Source of the DNA: Paragonimus westermani | Lineage: Eukaryota > Platyhelminthes > Trematoda > Plagiorchiida > Troglotrematidae | Direction of reading: 5' to 3' | DNA: 64,000 nucleotides | Assembly (NCBI GenBank): GCA_008508345.1 | Contig: QNGE01001328.1 | Coordinates: 13,948-77,947, forward strand | In this document: piece by piece, positions 23,406 through 36,421 of the stretch | Layout of the letters: each line of letters starts with the position of its first letter | How positions within the stretch are numbered: position 1 is the first letter of the stretch | The notes under the pieces: model-generated | Told to the model about the DNA's origin: nothing | What the model saw: the letters and a program-made list of their open reading frames with translations, nothing else | Databases searched by the model: none | Program-made: the position numbers and the translations under genes

Positions 23406-25084
23406 TCAGAGTAAAAACGGTCAACTTGTATGTTTCACATGTTAACTGACATCAAGTGTTGTTCAACTGTTCATACAATTATCGTCTACGGTCGAATACT
23501 TTGTCTTAAATCTAGTTGTCCTGATTGTCTCTTTAATATCGACATCATTATTTTAAAAAATGCATTCTCCTCAACTCGCTGTTGTTCCACACCTCAAGAT
23601 AAAAACAAACGACAGTTCTTTCCTTCGGCAGGTGAATGCGGCTGTGAATGTAGTTGATCGTTTTGGCGGATAATAACTCTGCTACGCCTAAACCGTGATC
23701 AACGGTGTATTGACTAAGGCGGTTGTTCCATAAGTGGGCTGGGGTATGTTTGAGTGGCTTCTGTGTAGACTGACTTATGCACAAAATGGCTATTACATAA
23801 TTATACGACTGATCCAGATAGTCTTAGTACAGCCGAGTTGTCATTGTGGCCCAACGTCAGCTGGTCGCCTTGACTAACCTCTTGACCAATAATGCAATAG
23901 TTGGGTCAATTTAACAATGGTCTGAGTGTAAACTAATTATCATGTTGGTAAGAACAATATGATCTGTTGTGTCTACGTCATGTCACGAAAACATGATTAC
24001 AAGATCTTACCGTTTCACCAGAGGGTAACTGTACACCCATCAAGGAAGTGGTCATGTTCTACGGAAGGTGAATTTTGACGTTTCTGTTGGGTAAGATGGA
24101 ATACAGAGCAAAACAAAGTAACAGATCGTCGGCTGGTAACAGATGTAGTTTTTTCTATCATTTAATGGCACCAAGTCATTCGGACTGAAGATGTCTCTTC
24201 ATGGTAAAACCACTCGACAGACATCTTTTCTATCTAGTAAACTAAAGCACATTCACTCCATAGGAGGATCGTAACAACCTCATCGCTATGCAACAGGCCC
24301 ATCCTGATTGAATGTTTCGTAACAGTGAACCAAACGAAATTCTACCAATGAGTCTAAGAAACGTTCATTCCAATCCATCCTAGGTAACACAATGAATGTC
24401 GCTGATTCATCCAGTTGGTCTTCTCATTTTTCGAAAAATCAACCGCGAAATGCTTTTAGCTTCCCGTACACAATGTTTGTGAAGATATCAAAATAAGATG
24501 TAGAGGTGAGGTTGGGAACATTTTTTGTTGAGACGGAAATTAGCGTTAATATTCATTGTTTATCTAATCTGGGTCATACTAGTTGTTGTTGTTTCGCCTG
24601 CTATGCATCCTTTTGGTTTCCAAACTAACATGTAACCGGTTTTCTACATTCCCCTAGTTTCCGTTATTTCTGCTGTGCTTAACTGCATCTGTTCCTTCTT
24701 CCAGGATCGGTCATCACAATCCTAGCTTCCCAGATCGATGACTCTTATACGCGAAACGTTACAGCCTTACATCGGAGTGATGACACGAGAAGATGAGCAA
24801 ATTTGCACACAACCATCACTTAATAGTTTACTCACCGTACTGACAGACATATTTAAGCAAACACAGATCACAGCACTAAGCCAGCAAACGTGAGAGAACA
24901 TTAAACAAAATCGTACCTTAGTCGTTAGAGAAGCCGAATGTCAACGGAAAATCTTGTCGGTCATGATGTTTCAAACATGAGTTGCGATGGCTGTGTTGTT
25001 CCTGATGATAACGACAGAGATACCGTTGGCTTCTATAATGTAGCCCATGAGAATGAAAAGGAGATCGTTTCTTTGTGCGGCAAC
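23406..25084. other. No confident feature
   Basis: Only short open frames. The 65-codon frame at 24938-25135 (+) runs into the reversed LTR at 25085 and is treated as chance. Confidence 0.2.
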
Positions 25085-25465
25085 GAATATAGTACCACCG
25101 TTGTGAATCGAGAACGCGGATGGCACGAAGGTTAGTTATTCGGGGAAACCAGTACACGGGTTATACGTCTCAACCGGACTACGAACAAAATCACACAATT
25201 GCACACAACACTGAACTGAGGATGTTCCGGTCGCTATGGTCGCCAATTCTCAGTTTCCTCATGTGGCAAAAGCCATTCCATGTGATGCTACCCTTCACTG
25301 ATCCTTCCAGTATTTCTCTCGTATTTGTCCGGCGGCCATTTCGATCCATCTTGTTGCCTCGATACTGAATAGTGGTGGTGTAAGTAACATAGTGCGACGG
25401 TCCGTCCTCACTATACCACTACCTACGCGGGCTCACTAAATCTGACGTACTAAATTGTGTTAAAT
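25085..25465 (-). repeat. Diverged LTR 3, relative of LTR 1/2
   Basis: On the - strand the sequence follows LTR 1 for its whole length: GACGG.CGTCGCA near 25405, ATGGATCGAAATG near 25350, ATACGAGAGA near 25328, GCCACATGA..AAACTGAG near 25260, TTTTGTTCGTAGTCCGGTTGAGA near 25180, and CCATCCGCGTTCTCGATTCACAAC at the 3' end. I judge identity as roughly 75%, much older than LTR 1/2. No internal coding region flanks it, so it is a solo LTR or a fragment. The 82-codon frame at 25120-25368 (+) is its antisense. Confidence 0.75.
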
Positions 25466-25734
25466 GTACATTCAGAAGGCAACGTGAGTTGGTATGGTCC
25501 CAACACAGAGGCAGAAGAGTAGGCGTGGTGTTTTACCCAGAATATAGCAATATTAAAACAACCAAACAAAGACGAAGATACAGGTAAATACCAAAGTTAC
25601 TTTTAAACACAATTGTTCTCATTGTTTGGCTGATTGTCCGTTGACCTAAGATCTTCGTGCACGACCTTGACCTAACGATCTGAAAGGCAAACAGAACAGC
25701 TGTATACGAACCATCAATAGAAAATCGATCCGTG

Positions 25735-26075
25735 CGCTTTTAACTAGTTTTGATCGCGCATTACACAACTCACCTCTTCGCCGACCACCATCGCTGGTGC
25801 CTCACCTGTGCCTCGCCTGTTAGAAACCTCCAGTCTGGCTTCCGGACGTCCAATAGTTGTTCAGAAACTGTAGTCTGCGTGTGCAACTTCAATCGGTTAA
25901 AGTGAACCACAATCAGTTGTCTGTCAGCCCCCTAACTTTAAAAGATGCCTCTGAGAGTGGTACTTCAACAATACATGTAGTCTTTTCTTTTGTTTGTGCA
26001 CCTTCGCTGAAACCCCTGCTTCAACAGGACGGTGTCTCACAGTTCTTCCACGTTGCACGAATATAGTCAGCAAGT
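25735..26075 (+). repeat. Dispersed repeat R4, partial rearranged copy
   Basis: 25735-25760 (GTTTTGATCGCGCATTACA) matches 41022-41050, and 25980-26070 (GCTGAAACCCC near 26008) matches 23320-23400 and 40830-40900. The two parts are in the opposite order from the 40.7-41.1 kb copy, suggesting a tandem parent or a rearrangement. Confidence 0.4.
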
Positions 26076-27123
26076 ATAACGAGGAAACAAAACTGACCAT
26101 TCGCTTTGCTTGTTACACTGTAATAGTGGAAAAAGATTTTAGGAAAGTCGGAAAAGACCGTACTAAACACTGCACATCTTTGTTAGTTGACATACACAGA
26201 AAAAACTTGAGCTGATGTGCCAATGACAACAGTCTTGCCTGCATGACAATTAACCCACGTTCGAATGACTAGTGAAGCGATCAGGCTACGTTTCCAAAAC
26301 CGATCGGTCAACGCTCAGCCGACATATCAGACTGATGGTACCATGGCAACCTGGGTCAGTCGTATCATTTTGTCACAACCATTTTTCATGCGTCTATGCA
26401 CAAATCACTTTCTATAGAAGATATTCAGAAAAATTTCGGCTTACAGTTCTTTGCTAGCATTTAGCCGTTTTCTGGGAAAAGTAACTATTTTTAGTAGATA
26501 AGAAGGGAAATTTGGTGTTCGTACAATTTCGTCACTGGTTGTGCGTTCTGCGCTCATCGCTTAGTGCCACCCTCTCAAAACCAATTTTCTTCCTTGATCA
26601 GAAGTACGTATTCGACTGAGAACGAATTCAAATCGTTTTGGAATTCTTTCTCCATTCAAATGATCAACACGAATTCTAACAACTTGTCCAGGTCGATTAC
26701 TGCATGACCGTGATCATTGTGTTTGTTTGTATCCGGTTACACCGTTGTGTGTCAACGCAAGTCCCGCTTAAGGTCGCAACATATTGGCACAAAAATTCCG
26801 CCAGATATCCGTCATACAATTCGAGTATACCAATAAAGTGGCATTACTTGTTGTACTAGTCAGCGACTCACCTTACTTGTAGCAATGTGTCCACTTTAAT
26901 TAATAAAACAACGCATGATGAGTCCACAGATGATTTTACTTTGTGTATGCTGCTCATGTTTGCGAAACATTTACACCGTCGAAAAACACTGATTATGATA
27001 CTTTCAAATGTGTTATTTACACAGTCCTTCAACATATTCTAAAATAAAGTGTGCTTTTGAGCTCAGCACCAACCGTTTCCACTTCGAATGCGTCAATACT
27101 GGCAAGGAAAATCCACCTCGCAG

Positions 27124-27283
27124 GTTAACTCCAAGGTTACGGAATCTTCAATTGGTATTCAGGGGAAGAGTGATTCAGGCATTCGAGATGACACAGTAGA
27201 GAAACAAACTGCTGTGATGACACAGATTTGTGGTGACCTAGTATATTATTCCCAAGCTCTTGACATGGTTTCGCGGCTCACAA
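27124..27283 (+). CDS. Candidate internal exon
   Basis: Follows the acceptor CCACCTCGCAG and ends at CACAA|GTGAGTGTG, a strong donor. 160 nt, open in phase 0 and ending in phase 1. It reads a hydrophilic segment followed by VMTQICGDLVYYSQALDMV, which looks like a helix. No motif recognised, and no neighbouring exons were located, so the gene and its extent are unknown. Both strands were checked; only the + frame is open across the interval with splice signals. Confidence 0.35.
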
Positions 27284-29894
27284 GTGAGTGTGCCGCTTCT
27301 GTGGCTGACCCAAATTCAACCGAAGCCCGGATTGTTCGATCTCAAATCTCCCCACATTGAACAAAATTCGTGGACTACTTGCCAGTAAAAAAAAGTATAT
27401 GCGGCCTCTTTAAAATTTTTAAAACTGATATCGGATTGATTTTGCGTCCACCTTTAGAATCCTAGAAACAAACCTCATTTGGAGCAACTATGAGAACGTA
27501 TCTTCGTGGAAATTGCTCGTCAAAATGTTTTACACGAACATTAACGGAAAGTAAACCTTTCTCCACTCTCATGTTAGACATACTCATAGGCTTCATCAAA
27601 ATCCCGAAGTAAGGTGATCGATATCTTCATGTACCATGTTATACTGCAGTACAAACGGATGAAACATGTTAGTAAGCGGTGAATGCTAACAGGATTTAGT
27701 AGATGACAGAATGTTATGATAAAAAAATGAAAGGATTCAGCTGCTACAGTACTGGTTATATTATATACTCAATAGAAGAAGATTTTATTGGTTTGTAATG
27801 TGACACATTTAGAAGGAACACGTGACGAATTATCCGACCAACGGCCTGAGAGTCTGAATATATGCTTTGCCAAGACAGTTCGACCAGTACTGGATCTGAA
27901 AATGCTGAATCTGTTGAACAATTAGCAAACCTACCTGTCTTTATTTCGTATTCTTGTCTAAAAACCGGTGGATAATAAACTTAATTAGTAGGAACTAACT
28001 TGACTAAGCGATTGCATCGGTTCAATCTCTTATATCGACGTCGGGTGAGCATGGTGAATATGTCGTTAACACATCAGTGTTTACTGACATACTTAGGGAT
28101 TAGAACTCAGGATTGGAAACTGCTCGTAGTTGAATCTCCCGTACAGCAGAGAATAAACTTTACCAATCAGATGGTGACTGAATTTCTCAGAGCAGGCAAC
28201 ATCTGCGCATTCCTTACTACTCCCATTTTGATTGATATTTATGGGGAATCCTGCAAAAAACCTATAATCTATTTTACACACCATCGACTATTTAACGGAG
28301 TAATGGGAACGATACTTTCGTGATAATTACATAAGTAGGTTAGAGCAATGCTAGCAATATCTAATATGAAAATATCTGACCATCAGATTCACTCTGGAAT
28401 TTGGATCAAGGCATGATCGGCTTCTTCTGTCGAACAGTTTGTTTCACAGAGTAGGATAGTATCTCAAGATGACTATTTATGGTAAGCACGCAGACTTGGA
28501 ACAAAGCCCAAGTTACCTATCTACTCATCCCGAATAGTTATACGCCGACATAACCAGATTATCGCTTCATATGGCTTTCTAGCTTTTACACACAAAAATG
28601 AACAGGAACTGTACTAAAACGAGCAACAGATGTATTCCGTAACAAAAGCTACTTTAAAACCTTTCTTAGAGACCAGACACACAAAAAACGGTTGATTAAT
28701 TGCCAAAGGTTTCTGGTGAATGATATAGCTTGTCGAATACGCCAGTCCAGAAAAGGCCGCTAGAAGCGCCTCATGGGAGTCCGAAAGTGACCGGTCTCAA
28801 CGTGAGTATTCGGCGGGAGACCAGACTGTGTTCACCTTTTGTACACTCAACGACAGTCTGCCTGCTGGAACAGCTCATCAGTGGGTTCATAAAATAAAAT
28901 GTAAGAACTGTTTGAAAGTTTGCATTGGAATTCAAGATAAATGAATATGGAAACAAGACTGTGTAGCCTCATCAAAATACTGTTGGCTTTCAGCCCATCT
29001 TGAAAGTTTCTATTTAAAATATGTCCGCAAACTGGGCGCTGGTCACAAAGCTGACCACCAAAGTATCCACACGACAAGGCGAAGATTTGGAAGCGCATAA
29101 GAACTGGTTGCAGAAGCTCTAACTAGAACCGACGGTTACAATCTCTTGCGTGTGTTGTCCACATAACTAGTCCACGCCATTAGTCTGATGAGTTGAAAAC
29201 TTTCTAAACAAAATTTCTCCGCGATCAAGGGACATTAGAATCAGGTTGTTCTGTTGCCTTCAAAGATTTCATATGTACAAAAACCTTGTTTAATTGTCAT
29301 CTCTGTTTGAAACCACTCTTTCGACTGACTGCCTGAAGGCAATTAAATTGTGCACTAATTCATGCTCCGCCTCCCACAGGTAGCCACTTGACCTTAAAAA
29401 AATTGAGGCACTACTGAATCGCGATACTTTCAGAATATATATTCTCAGTTGATTTCAGGCATATTTCATAAGATTATTGATTTAGGATTTTGTTAGAATT
29501 GTTCGTAGTCCATTGTCCAAAGGGAAACCAGTTGTATGGGAACCGCTGCAAGTAGGCATAAGCGCCTGATTGATCATTTTTAAACCGTTCAGCTCAGATG
29601 GTCTGTTTACGTTAACCATATAGCCACAACAGGCGGAAATGGACCTGAAGCAAACAGCCTAAATGTGGACTGTGACCAGCATTGTTCTTTTGTGACTCAA
29701 TTTACCACAGAACAGCGAGAATAACTTTGCTGTTATCAGGTGCCATACGACAGATAAGACCACATCCGAAGCAAACAGTATCAGGCTACACAGTTTGCGG
29801 TCAGAATGTGGACTGTATTCATCTAAATAATTTGCACGTTACTCTTGTGTGACTACAGCTTTCTTATTCACACGGTCGATTCAGTGGAACCATT
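27284..29894. other. No confident feature
   Basis: Short open frames only (for example 28000-28323 +), without motifs or good splice pairs. No retroelement similarity noticed. Confidence 0.2.
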
Positions 29895-30012
29895 CTCGAA
29901 AAGAAACACTACACTGGGATTTCGTTGATTTTAGGACCCATCATTAGCACATACAGCTGGTACGGTCGGCATCGAAATCTCGTCAACCATGTTGACTATT
30001 GTGCCATTGGCC
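29895..30012 (-). mobile_element. tRNA-derived SINE with degenerate hammerhead (S1)
   Basis: - strand. The tRNA-like head has an A-box-like TGGCACAATAGTCAACA (about 30000-29984) and a B-box-like TTTCGATGCC. Downstream comes CTAATGA (CTGATGA in the canonical core), then an intact GAAA and GTGTAGTGTTTCT, which aligns with GTCTAGTGCTTCT of the copy at 31741. The core base change and the lost GTC make self-cleavage unlikely. Same family as 30305, 31622, 38895 (-) and 55240. Confidence 0.55.
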
Positions 30013-30304
30013 TCCTATCAAGTACACCCGAATTAACCCGCCTGATCTCTTAGTCACGTTTGTTTTTGGGTAATCGTAGGTTTGTCTGGTTCCGCCGGAG
30101 AGGAACACAGCCGTCCAGTTATGTTCATTCCGGCACGTCGTTGGTAAGGTCTCTTATCAAGTGGAAATTACATGAACCTACTGAGCTGTATTTTGATTAC
30201 AGCTAAGTATCTTCTCCCCATACAATCGAGGAATCTAAGTACCACTCATCTGGAATGTAGCTAAACTTTTTCGTATGGTAACTTGATCTTGCTTGGTTTG
30301 AGTT

Positions 30305-30450
30305 CGTAAGCTTTGTGGTTAACAAAGTTATCTTATGGGCAATTCGAATCCCGTTATGTTAACAATGGGTTCTACTGATGAGCTCTAACAAGAGCAAAAA
30401 TCGTGCTTAATGTTTCTATTCGCATGGTTAGGTTAGAAAGTTCAAGTGAA
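30305..30450 (+). mobile_element. tRNA-derived SINE with hammerhead remnant (S7)
   Basis: A-box-like GTGGTTAACAAAG near 30316 and a good B-box AATTCGAATCCCG at 30341-30353. CTGATGA at 30375-30381 is intact, and stem II GCTCT/AGAGC (30382-30386 with 30391-30395) pairs perfectly around an AACA loop. Then AAAA stands where GAAA is expected, and the cleavage triplet and stem I partner are decayed. The tail aligns with the copies at 31750 and 55370. Confidence 0.65.
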
Positions 30451-31621
30451 TAGAGAGTTATTATTAGTTGAGAACGACGTTCAATCTGTATCTCTATGAT
30501 CAATAAAGTGATCCAATTCTTAAGAGCTTTATTAACCACATGATGCTTAAAACACCAGTGGGCCGGGTCTCACGTTTGTCCTTTTTTGACATGAATTTTA
30601 TTGGCACAAGTTCTTTGTTCGGTTAATCCCGTTTGAAGAATCTGAACAAAAGGTGATCAACCTATAGAGTGCTGGTTTCAGCTGCTCTCCCACAAATGAA
30701 ACGAAACAGTCTACTAGAAGTAATACTGCTTGAAGACGCAATAGAACTTCTTGATATGTCATTATTTTTGACGACAAGGCTGGCCACAACTGATTTCGGA
30801 TTTTTCGATTCAACAGAACGACAGAAAGAAAATGAGTATTGATTTGGACGGTAAGAGTTCACAGTGGGGTCCATAAATATTTAGAGAGAAGGACTGAAGT
30901 TTGGCAGATAATGTTGGGAGAAGAAATGAAACCATCCAAAAAATGAAGTAGGTCATAAAAATGATGGCTTTACCAGTTGACGGATTCAAGTGATATTGGA
31001 AAGCATGTATGTGTTATTTTATAAGGAATGTAATTTTCAAGGGTATGGCTGGTAAACCCGTTGTTCGGAGAGGTCGAGAAACGGAACGGGTGATATGGTA
31101 GTATCAGTAGTAATCCACAGTATCCTCGGCATGCGGAACGTTTCAATTCAAATTCCAGTTCGACTCGATTAGTAGATGATGTTCGAAGGAATACACCTAC
31201 GTAAAGGTGCATATGTCTGGCCTACCGATTGTCTCTCCGGAACTAAGTGGTCAAAAAACTGATACAATCGCATTCTGGAAGCTTGCATCTATGGTATCTA
31301 TGTATATTTAACCACCCATTTTCTCGCCGATCTAGATATCCACTCGCTAATACAAGGAACTGATTGCCAAGTTTGAATTTTTCATACAGATAGGTAGTCA
31401 GCGTATGAGTTGATTCCCAATCGTTTATGAGCCTCAAACAGAGTTGCTCATTCTAATTCACTAGAACAACTTGGGTTTCCACGACACAGCCAGTAAACTT
31501 TAGTCCGTATAAATGTTATCGCCATGTCGCTTGCTTCCTACCTTGAACGGTGTTGTCTCATGTGAGACAGGTTCACCAAATCCGTCCTTATCGATTTCCG
31601 ACCATTCCGTCATGCTTATTG

Positions 31622-31800
31622 TGAGGTTACTGGCATTGTGGTTAACACGCTCTTTTCACAAACACGACGGTTAGAGTGAAAACTCTGATCCAGACAAGAC
31701 CACGCACTACTGATGAGCTCTGATAAGAGTAAAAACTTGAGTCTAGTGCTTCTGTTTGAAGCAGGTTGGTCGGATGGCTTATCTTAATTCGAAGACTGCA
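31622..31800 (+). mobile_element. tRNA-derived SINE carrying a near-complete hammerhead (S2)
   Basis: The head contains an A-box-like TGGCATTGTGGTTAACACG (31631-31649); the B-box is decayed. It is followed by the hammerhead at 31704-31749 and a roughly 45-nt tail that aligns with S5 at 55370-55415. A tRNA-type RNA polymerase III promoter upstream of a hammerhead is the architecture of the Schistosoma Sm-alpha SINE-like family (established knowledge). Assignment to that or a sister family is inference. Confidence 0.7.
31704..31749 (+). ncRNA. Hammerhead ribozyme motif, type I
   Basis: Stem I GCACTA (31704-31709) pairs perfectly with TAGTGC (31744-31749). Core CTGATGA at 31710-31716. Stem II GCTC (31717-31720) pairs with GAGT (31727-31730, one G-U). 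Then AAAAAC where GAAAC is canonical, a minimal stem III (AC/GT around TTGA), and the cleavage triplet GTC at 31741-31743. The change of the core G to A plus one extra A probably weakens or abolishes cleavage; all other invariant positions are in place. Confidence 0.7.
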
Positions 31801-34800
31801 ATTGAGTGTGGATGGTGTTCAATTTGAAGTAGCCTAAAACCCCGGACTTTTACTACTGGTTTTCGACCAATTTATAGTCGATCAACAGACTTGTCGGCTC
31901 ATTGACGGCCATTTGCCCTGAAATTGCTAGCTTTCAGTTTGCGTCTTCCAGCTTGAACGTTCCAGATGTCAATAGGCTACCTTGCTTGCACTCATTAGGG
32001 TCATTTAATAAGAAGGCTCACAACGTAGATCATCAGGGTGAATCATGGGAAGTCTCTTATAATTAAGAACTGTAGCTAGGCCTGCATCGAGCATTTCAGT
32101 TATGATTTTCCAGTTAAATGCATTTGCAACAGCATGCGTGTACTGGAAACTGGGGATAGGACAGTAAAGTTGTGTTGGAATAATCTGTGAAGATGGTTTG
32201 CTCTAAAAACTACTTCACTCTGGTACGTGGTATGTCAGGGAAGCATCCTGACCTAATACCTTGTCTGAAAATAAGCTATTTGGACCTACCTATCTAATCT
32301 ATCCAGCATACTTCATACTTGGCAAAAATAGCGTTACAGTTGGCGGGACACTGAGCAATACGAAATAAAGATGTATAATGTTCTTGTAAATTCATTTGCT
32401 GAATGTATTAACAGCCACACAACGAAGTCACCAGCCTCAACATACTTTACAATTTCATGTGCATTCGCAGATAGACAAATGTCAGTCATACGTAAATGCA
32501 GTTTGAAATACATATCGGTGAGTGATTTTCTATGTGAATAGCTGTCTTTGCAAACGGAATAGTTCGTAATTCCAGCATCAGACATTTGCAAGAAATTCGG
32601 TGTGCAGCCGGCGCATTTTATGTAATCTAACACTTAAAATTGTAACACATTTCGAAATGTTCCTGGACTGTCACCGCCTACCGGACAAACAGTTATTTGT
32701 GCATAAAAATAAATTGTGTTTCCTTATTTCTCTCGATAAACCCAGCTTTTCATCTTTTTCAGGGCTCACTATGTTTTGAACTTACACTGAGGTTATCTCT
32801 GATCAGTTTCAAACTATGTTGTGAAACTTTTAATTCATATTCGCGCTACGTTTCTATAGATTTTCCAAATCCTTTAAACAACAAGACTCAGTAATGTGAT
32901 TATACCCAGGGTGTTTCAGGTTTTCGATTACTAACTCTGTTGGGGCTATTTCATACTGGTCCGTAATGGGAACTAAGCAGAATACTGTCGTTCAAGAATA
33001 TCAGTGTGTTGCTTAACGTACCCCTTGGTATGACACTTTCAAAATTTGTGTTATTCAAGTCAAAATGAACAGTTTCTTACAAACCAATAACACTCTCATC
33101 CAACTGTCAACAATGTAAAAGATAGAAATGTTCATGAAAGGATGCATGATTGAGAATTTTCTACAGAAATACAATGTTTGTTACTTGCAACACTAAGTGC
33201 TTAGTCAGATAGAACATGGTACCAAATTGTGTGTACTTACTGTTCAATACCATCAGCGTTTTTCTCTAAACCTTTCGGAATAACCATTTTATGATAAATT
33301 AAAAACCGGGTTCACATTGCAATAGTCGAACTTCAAGTAATATCTTAACTAAACAACGTCTCGCTGCTATAGGGTTTAAACAATGCGTTATCACCCCAAA
33401 ATTGCTTCTTCTCCACACACTTGCCAGGCACCAACTGAGTAGAACATGCACTCAAAAAGGTCATAGCTTAGATCTCCATAAAAAAAGAGATCAAATTTTC
33501 GAAGTAGTGGAATCAGGACGTTCCCTTGACTGCTCCCCAGGACAAGAACCAAGACACGTTAATCAATTCTACTCCTTTTCTCTGTGTGATTATGTAGATC
33601 AGAAACCAACCAAACGCATTTGTACGGTCTTAATATTTCACAGTTCATTGGCATCAGTTGTGTAGAGCTGAGTTGTTCGAAGATATGTAGCACTTGCAAC
33701 AAATCTTCTTTTTCAACTGTGGCCTTACATTGTCACACTATTAAACTTTCTTGTTCGTTATCATTACTGTTTTCATTATTATGTCCGTTATTACTATGAG
33801 ACATGTGCTTTCATTTACGCAGATTATGCTATACTTCTCATTTGCTTGACCCAATAACTTTGAAAAATGCTTCATTAGCAGAACGAAACCTCTTCTGCCT
33901 GTTGCTGTCCTTCTCCTCACGTTCCACGGTTAAGTCAGATATCGATTAAAACAAGTTATCCGTCCATCTGTGTGGTATTTTTTCGTGAGAAGTCAAGTTC
34001 GTCAGCCGTGTACTATTATCGTACTTTCCGTCAGAGCAACTGCTTTTCCGGAATACTACAAATTATGAACAGTCGTGTTTGAAACATTTCTCTTCCCCTA
34101 TCTGTCCTTCTCTGTTTGATCATATGGTGGTTGTTTTGTACTTAATACTGTACACCACGAACACTGGAATCACTTTTTGTGCTCAGTTGTTGTCATGGTA
34201 GAGATCAGTTCATTTTAACCCAATCTGAAGCGGTCAGGATAATTACTGGGCAATAAAAGGAAGTACAAAAACTGTCCGACATCCAATCAAGCGTACATAA
34301 TGTGTTGACAGCCGAAGATGAGACGAACGAGAATCCATGGTATACTTTACAATCCACCGTCCACGTTCACATGTACAAAATGAAGTAAAACGGCCGCGTT
34401 AATTTGTGCTAGTCGGCCTCAAATTGTGTCAGTAGTTCTTTTTGTAATGTATAAATATCGATTTTAATGAGTAGAAATGACTGTGAACCTCTCAAGAAAT
34501 GTACGAAGGCCTCTATTGAGGAGCTGTCAAGCTGCAGTTCCAACAAGCATCTACTTATAATTGGAAACAGGAAGTCTCCAAATGAAACGATGATCCGCCA
34601 GTTTCATTTGCGAATCAGCCTGAATTGACAGCGTTGCTGCTGCACGCACTGGTTTCCAGTCCAACGGCTCGCATCACACCTACAGCTGTTTTAGGGTGTG
34701 TGAGAAGAATACTTCAAGGGAAAGCTTCCAGCGTTCTTACGAAACTCGGAGTGCTAACCAGAAGCTCGTTCTAGTTTACCTTGCAACTAAAGTAACGCAT

Positions 34801-36363
34801 AAGTATTCGATGGAGTCCAGATGCAAAGGATGTGTTAGTTCGGGGGTGGTGACAAACTTTAGGTTTCGCTTCGAACTGTTTGACCAGTTTCGCTTGAAAA
34901 AACTTGACGTTATCGTCCCGAAGGAGAGCTGCTTAATCCACTCAATGGTGGGATAAACAAACATTGCTGTTAAGTATTGCTAATTCACACTTCTCGTCTT
35001 TCATTCTTTACAGTCGCTCTCTACTCATTTTGTCTTCCTAAACAACGGGACGCTTGAATTTGTTGCAAAACTAATTTCCCGCTACATAGTCTGTGAACTA
35101 TTCATCACGATGTCACGTGTTGAATCTGGATTATTGGATCACACTAACCAGACTGCAACTTCACTTATTCCACATACAATGCCACATGGTCTAATCCACA
35201 CGCTTCCTTACTGATTAACTTTAGGAGTTGAGTATGTATCGAGTAGCTTAACCGTATACCCCCATTCTTCAAACATTGTCGCAGTGTACAAGTCAAAAAC
35301 TGGTATCGCATGTACCCGGAAGTAAATGGATTTATTAACGAAATTATCAGAAGCAGCCAGTCTTCAGAAACAGATGCCCTGTATAACCGCACATTTCCAG
35401 AAATTAATCTACAGTTTTCTCCTCATATCTTGTAGAAAATTTGATACATATTGGTGCACCCTCTTTGTCCACCACTAGTGGTTTTAAGCCACAACGTTGC
35501 CGTGGTCTCCACAATTTAATACCTTCTCAGAACAAAATAGTCTCAGTCACGAACGATATTCAACGATTGACTCACGTACACTGGCAGTCGCGATGACAGT
35601 AAATGGTATAGATTGTAGTTATCACCTGTTGATGACGCAATTCGTGGTTGATCCAGAATTGCAGATACTGAATCACGCGATTACCTTACATAGAAGTTAC
35701 ATCAATTATGGAGCTGAACGATCAGTTCATAGAAAAAACGAATGACTGGGTCCAATTTTTCACTCATATCATGCCTTCATTTTATGTTTTTGGTTACCGC
35801 TGCAGGTTCCCATCAGAGTTTGGTTGACGTCTACCATTACGTTAAACTTCCGCTGAATATATATAACTTATGTTCACGCTTCAAGGTGCTTTTCAAAAAA
35901 TGTGAGAGGAACATTTGCCTCCAGGATGGACATCAACAACTGCACGGTCAGCTCGACCATGCCGTTCGACCCATAATTTCAACTTATGTATGAGTTGCTG
36001 CCCTTTCCGGTTAGCTATCAGAAGCGGTTAGAAAATGTGACTGTGTTTACGACCGATAGTAGTCATATGAACAACAAATAAAACGCATAATTGTGGACTG
36101 ACAATCGTTCAACGACAGGTAACAGTTGAGTTTCTGTATACAACAGTTTGGGAAAGACCACATGATAATACTCTTTTCTATGTAGTAGGCGTAAATCATC
36201 AAGTGAGTGTTGTAGTGGTTGAATGTGCACCTCTTTTTGCAACTGTTAGCCTTTTATTTAGAAAATGGCGAGAAAAAGGATCATTTGATTACGTATTTCG
36301 AACATTCCCGTGGGGGTATAGATGCAACCTCTATATATTTCTGACAGCGTTTGCAATTAAAAG
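31801..36363. other. No confident feature
   Basis: AT-rich non-coding DNA with short frames. The 99-codon frame at 32334-32633 (-) and the stretches at 35497-35993 (+) have no recognisable motif or convincing splice pair. No retroelement protein, SINE head or LTR relative was found by eye. Confidence 0.25.
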
Positions 36364-36421
36364 AAACGTTCAATTCAAGTGCAGTATAAAGCTGATGGTA
36401 TACAAAGGAAGGTAGTGGATG
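36364..36421 (+). CDS. Candidate short internal exon
   Basis: Between an AAAAG acceptor (36363) and a strong donor GATG|GTGAGTAC (36422). Open in one phase, reading RSIQVQYKADGIQRKVVD, ending in phase 1. The surrounding longer open frame (36203-36415) is in another phase and lacks splice support. Only one exon was found, so the evidence is limited to the splice signals and the composition of the peptide. Confidence 0.25.

Noticed and set aside
24938..25135. 65-codon + frame ending at a GTTAGT donor
   Set aside because: Its 3' part is antisense to the diverged LTR 3, so the coding look is not reliable.
26895..26930. AATAAAACAACG resembling an LTR 3' end
   Set aside because: Similarity is limited to about 12 bases; flanks do not align with any LTR copy.
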